DNA of 64,000 bases from Lacisediminihabitans sp040549525. GTDB taxonomy: Bacteria; Actinomycetota; Actinomycetes; Actinomycetales; Microbacteriaceae. Shown in pieces: positions 62,015 through 64,000 of the stretch. The stretch covers positions 51,468-115,467 of the forward strand of contig NZ_JBEPTM010000009.1 of assembly GCF_040549525.1 (NCBI RefSeq). Direction: 5' to 3'. The position numbers and the translations under genes are program-made. The notes beneath the pieces are model-generated. The model worked only from the letters and a program-made list of their open reading frames with translations, was not told the DNA's origin and made no database searches. Every line of letters starts with the position of its first letter. Position 1 is the first letter of the stretch.

Positions 62015-62644
62015 CTATTTCAGAACGTAGATGACCAGGAACAACCCGATCCACACCACGTCGACGAAGTGCCAGTAGTAGGAGACCACGATGGTCGAGG
62101 TCGCCTCCTTGTGGCCGAAGTTTTTCACGCTGTACGCACGGCCGATGATGAGCAGCATTGCTATCAGGCCGCCCGTGACGTGAAGGGCGTGGAATCCGGT
62201 GGTGATGTAGAAGGCGGAACCGTAGGAGTTCGAGGCGAGAGAGACATTTTCGCTCACGAGGTTCGCATACTCGAAGACCTGGCCGGTGACGAAGATCGCT
62301 CCGAGCGCGTAGCTGGCGAAGAACCACTCGACCATGCCCCATTTGAGGGGGCTGGGGCCGGTGCGTCGTTTCTGCAGGCGCTCTGCGGCGAACACGCCGA
62401 ACTGCGCGGTGAACGAGGAGGCCACGAGGATGATCGTGTTGGTGAGCGCGTAGGGAACGTTGAGTTTCGGTGTCTCAGCGGCCCAGAGTTCCGGAGAGGT
62501 GGAACGCAGAGTGAAGTAGATGGCGAAGAGGCCGGCGAAGAACATGACCTCGCTGCCCAACCAGACAATGGTGCCGACGGCGACGACGCTCGGTCGATTG
62601 ACAACGGGAGCGCTGAGGCCGGGAGAGATCGAGGTGCTGGTCAC
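62015..62644 (-). CDS. ctaE: Cytochrome c oxidase subunit III
   Basis: 209 residues from the GTG at 62644. Five membrane segments; VWLGSEVMFFAGLFAIYF, PYALTNTIILVASSFTAQFG, ITTGFHALHVTGGLIAML and SYYWHFVDVVWIGLFLVIYVLK are the subunit III signature, with the C-terminal WHFVDVVW. First gene of ctaE-qcrC-qcrA-qcrB. Leaderless-type box CATAAT at 62651-62656. Confidence 0.96.
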   Translation of the reverse strand: MTSTSISPGLSAPVVNRPSVVAVGTIVWLGSEVMFFAGLFAIYFTLRSTSPELWAAETPKLNVPYALTNTIILVASSFTAQFGVFAAERLQKRRTGPSPLKWGMVEWFFASYALGAIFVTGQVFEYANLVSENVSLASNSYGSAFYITTGFHALHVTGGLIAMLLIIGRAYSVKNFGHKEATSTIVVSYYWHFVDVVWIGLFLVIYVLK

Positions 62645-62650
62645 TTGTCC

Positions 62651-62656
62651 ATTATG
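62651..62656 (-). promoter_or_regulatory. -10 box of a leaderless promoter for ctaE
   Basis: CATAAT on the minus strand, 6 nt before the GTG at 62644. Likely promoter of the qcr operon. Confidence 0.5.
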
Positions 62657-62731
62657 GCTGATCACGGCGAGTTCATTTCTCATTCGCAGCGGTAGTTCGG
62701 TCAAATTATCAGGCTCACCAAGGGTCATCGC

Positions 62732-62737
62732 TATGAT
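62732..62737 (+). promoter_or_regulatory. -10 box of a leaderless promoter for trpD
   Basis: TATGAT, 7 nt before the ATG at 62745. Confidence 0.5.
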
Positions 62738-62744
62738 CGCAGTC

Positions 62745-63797
62745 ATGCCTTCCGACCTCTCCTGGCCCAGCATTCTCAGCGCACTCTTGGATGGTGAAGA
62801 CCTCGCTATCAGCGAAGCATCATGGGCCATGCAGCAGGTGATGAACGGAGACGCGACTCCCGCCCAGCTTGCGGGCTTCCTCGTCGCCCTGCGGGCCAAG
62901 GGAGAGACCGTCGACGAGGTGGTCGGATTCCGCGACGCGATTCTCGAGAACGCACTTCCCCTGGTGGTCGACCCGATGGCCCTCGACATCGTCGGCACCG
63001 GCGGCGATCGATACGGCACGGTGAACGTGTCGACCATGGCCTCGGTGGTCGCCGCGGCATCCGGCGTTCCGGTGGTGAAGCACGGCAATCGTGCCGCGAG
63101 CTCGGCATCTGGATCATCAGATGTGCTTGCCGCTCTCGGCATCAATCTGGAGCTCGATCCTGAGGGAGTCGCGCGCGTGTTCGGCGAGACGGGCATCACG
63201 TTCGCATTCGCCGCACTGTTCCACCCTGGATTCCGCCACGCGGGGCCGACACGACGGGAGCTGGGGATCCCGACCGCGTTCAACTTCCTCGGTCCGCTCG
63301 TGAACCCGGCCCGCTGTGAGGCCAATGCAGTGGGCGTCGCGCATCTCGATAAGGTCCCCCTCGTCGTCGGCGTGTTCCGCACCCGCGGCGCGACCGCGCT
63401 GGTCTTTCGCGGCGATGACGGGCTCGATGAGCTCACCACGACCGGACACAGCCACATCTGGGAGGTGTCGCGCGGTTCGGTCACCGAGCACGACCTCGAC
63501 CCTCTCGAACTCGGCATCCCCCGGGCAGAGATCTCCGATCTGCTCGGTGCAGACGGTGCCCACAACGCGGAAGTCGCGCGTGCAACGCTGGCCGGTCAGC
63601 TCGGACCGGTGCGGGACATCGTGCTGCTCAACGCCGCCGCCGGACTCGTGGCCTTCGACCTCGCGCGGGATCCCGCGCAGCTTCAGCTCGGCATCCTCGA
63701 TCGTTTCCGGGCGAAGATCGAGGTCGCGGCGAACGCTATCGACTCCGGTGCGGCTTCTCGGAAGCTGGACGACTGGATCGCCGCCACCAACGCCTGA
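62745..63797 (+). CDS. trpD: Anthranilate phosphoribosyltransferase
   Basis: 350 residues from the ATG at 62745. VDIVGTGGDRYGTVNVST-type PRPP site (here LDIVGTGGDRYGTVNVSTM), VKHGNRAASSASGSSDVL, HPGFRHAGPTRRELGIPTAFNFLGPLVNPA and the metal-site Glu/Asp stretch. Adds phosphoribose to anthranilate in tryptophan synthesis. Placement next to ctaE is conserved in actinobacteria (Rv2192c); other trp genes are absent. Confidence 0.96.
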   Translation: MPSDLSWPSILSALLDGEDLAISEASWAMQQVMNGDATPAQLAGFLVALRAKGETVDEVVGFRDAILENALPLVVDPMALDIVGTGGDRYGTVNVSTMASVVAAASGVPVVKHGNRAASSASGSSDVLAALGINLELDPEGVARVFGETGITFAFAALFHPGFRHAGPTRRELGIPTAFNFLGPLVNPARCEANAVGVAHLDKVPLVVGVFRTRGATALVFRGDDGLDELTTTGHSHIWEVSRGSVTEHDLDPLELGIPRAEISDLLGADGAHNAEVARATLAGQLGPVRDIVLLNAAAGLVAFDLARDPAQLQLGILDRFRAKIEVAANAIDSGAASRKLDDWIAATNA

Positions 63798-63901
63798 GAG
63801 CCGATCGGCCGGCCCTCAGTCTTCACGGAACGAGCCCGCCGAGCCCCGCGGCCGTAGGTGCGGCGCGAGGATCTCGACGGGCTCGATCGGCTTGCGTTTT
63901 G

Positions 63902-64000
63902 TTACTTGACGTCTCCGTCGACCCAGTCGAAGGTTTTGGTGACGGCTTTTTTCCAGAGGCGGATTTGGCGGTCGCGTTCGTCGGGGTCCATGTTGGGGGT
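63902..64000 (-). CDS. glpK: Glycerol kinase, C-terminal end only
   Basis: About 32 residues ending at TAA. The stretch MDPDERDRQIRLWKKAVTKT then FDWVDGDVK is the usual C-terminus of glycerol kinase (W.KAV.(R/K)(S/T)FDW). The enzyme phosphorylates glycerol to glycerol 3-phosphate. The rest lies outside the window. Confidence 0.75.
   Translation of the reverse strand, partial: TPNMDPDERDRQIRLWKKAVTKTFDWVDGDVK

Noticed and set aside
62645..63565. N-terminal extension of ctaE to 516 residues
   Set aside because: The upstream part is antisense of trpD; subunit III starts at GTG 62644 after a CATAAT box.
63801..63895. Terminator from AGCCGATCG / CGATCGGCT after trpD
   Set aside because: Arms are about 75 nt apart and the following T run is short; too weak to call.

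Overview
The window is high-GC (roughly two-thirds G+C by eye) and densely packed. Gene content and order are those of a high-GC actinobacterium. I infer the family Microbacteriaceae from three things: a MurE without the meso-DAP motif, a DUF3040 gene beside the mra/dcw cluster, and the family of intergenic repeats starting GGTCGAGTAG. Genus is not resolved. No ribosomal or transfer RNA genes, insertion sequences, prophage genes or CRISPR arrays were seen.

Layout. (1) 1-2413, minus: the end of a surface-polysaccharide locus (partial glycosyltransferase, TagD-like nucleotidyltransferase, WbaP-type initiating sugar transferase). (2) 2833-5434, plus: CDP-alcohol phosphatidyltransferase, GarA/OdhI-type FHA protein and two MerR regulators (FtsR-type and Rv1830-type). 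(3) 5639-12000: ParA-like ATPase, pyruvate carboxylase, a second MinD/ParA-like ATPase, peptide deformylase. (4) 12016-13094: two oppositely oriented arrays of a short repeat around a stand-alone GIY-YIG nuclease gene, the most unusual part of the window. (5) 13108-23818: acyl-CoA synthetase, ROK glucokinase, PlsC, class II DAHP synthase, PknL-type PASTA kinase, LysM protein, Rv2175c-like HTH protein, polyprenyl diphosphate synthase, DUF3040 protein. (6) 24050-42216, plus: the complete division and cell-wall cluster mraZ-rsmH-ftsL-ftsI-murE-murF-mraY-murD-ftsW-murG-murC-ftsQ-ftsZ-yggS-sepF-yggT-wag31, mostly with stop/start overlaps. (7) 42203-53829: lspA, RluD-type synthase, dnaE, an unknown gene, flavin reductase, hisD, nrdR, pyrD, DUF3043, M20 peptidase. 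(8) 53915-62644: the actinobacterial bcc-aa3 respiratory set (HesB-type protein, ctaC, ctaD, ctaF on plus; qcrB, qcrA, qcrC, ctaE on minus), then trpD and the 3' end of glpK.

Functionally the window joins peptidoglycan precursor synthesis, septation and polar growth (Wag31), their likely Ser/Thr phospho-signalling (PknL, FHA, HTH partner) and the terminal respiratory chain. Many genes have a TANNNT-like -10 box 6-7 nt before the start codon, pointing to frequent leaderless transcription. Strongest second-look items: the repeat arrays flanking the GIY-YIG gene, the MurE specificity motif, the GTGG repeats before mraZ and the long inverted repeat between mraZ and rsmH.
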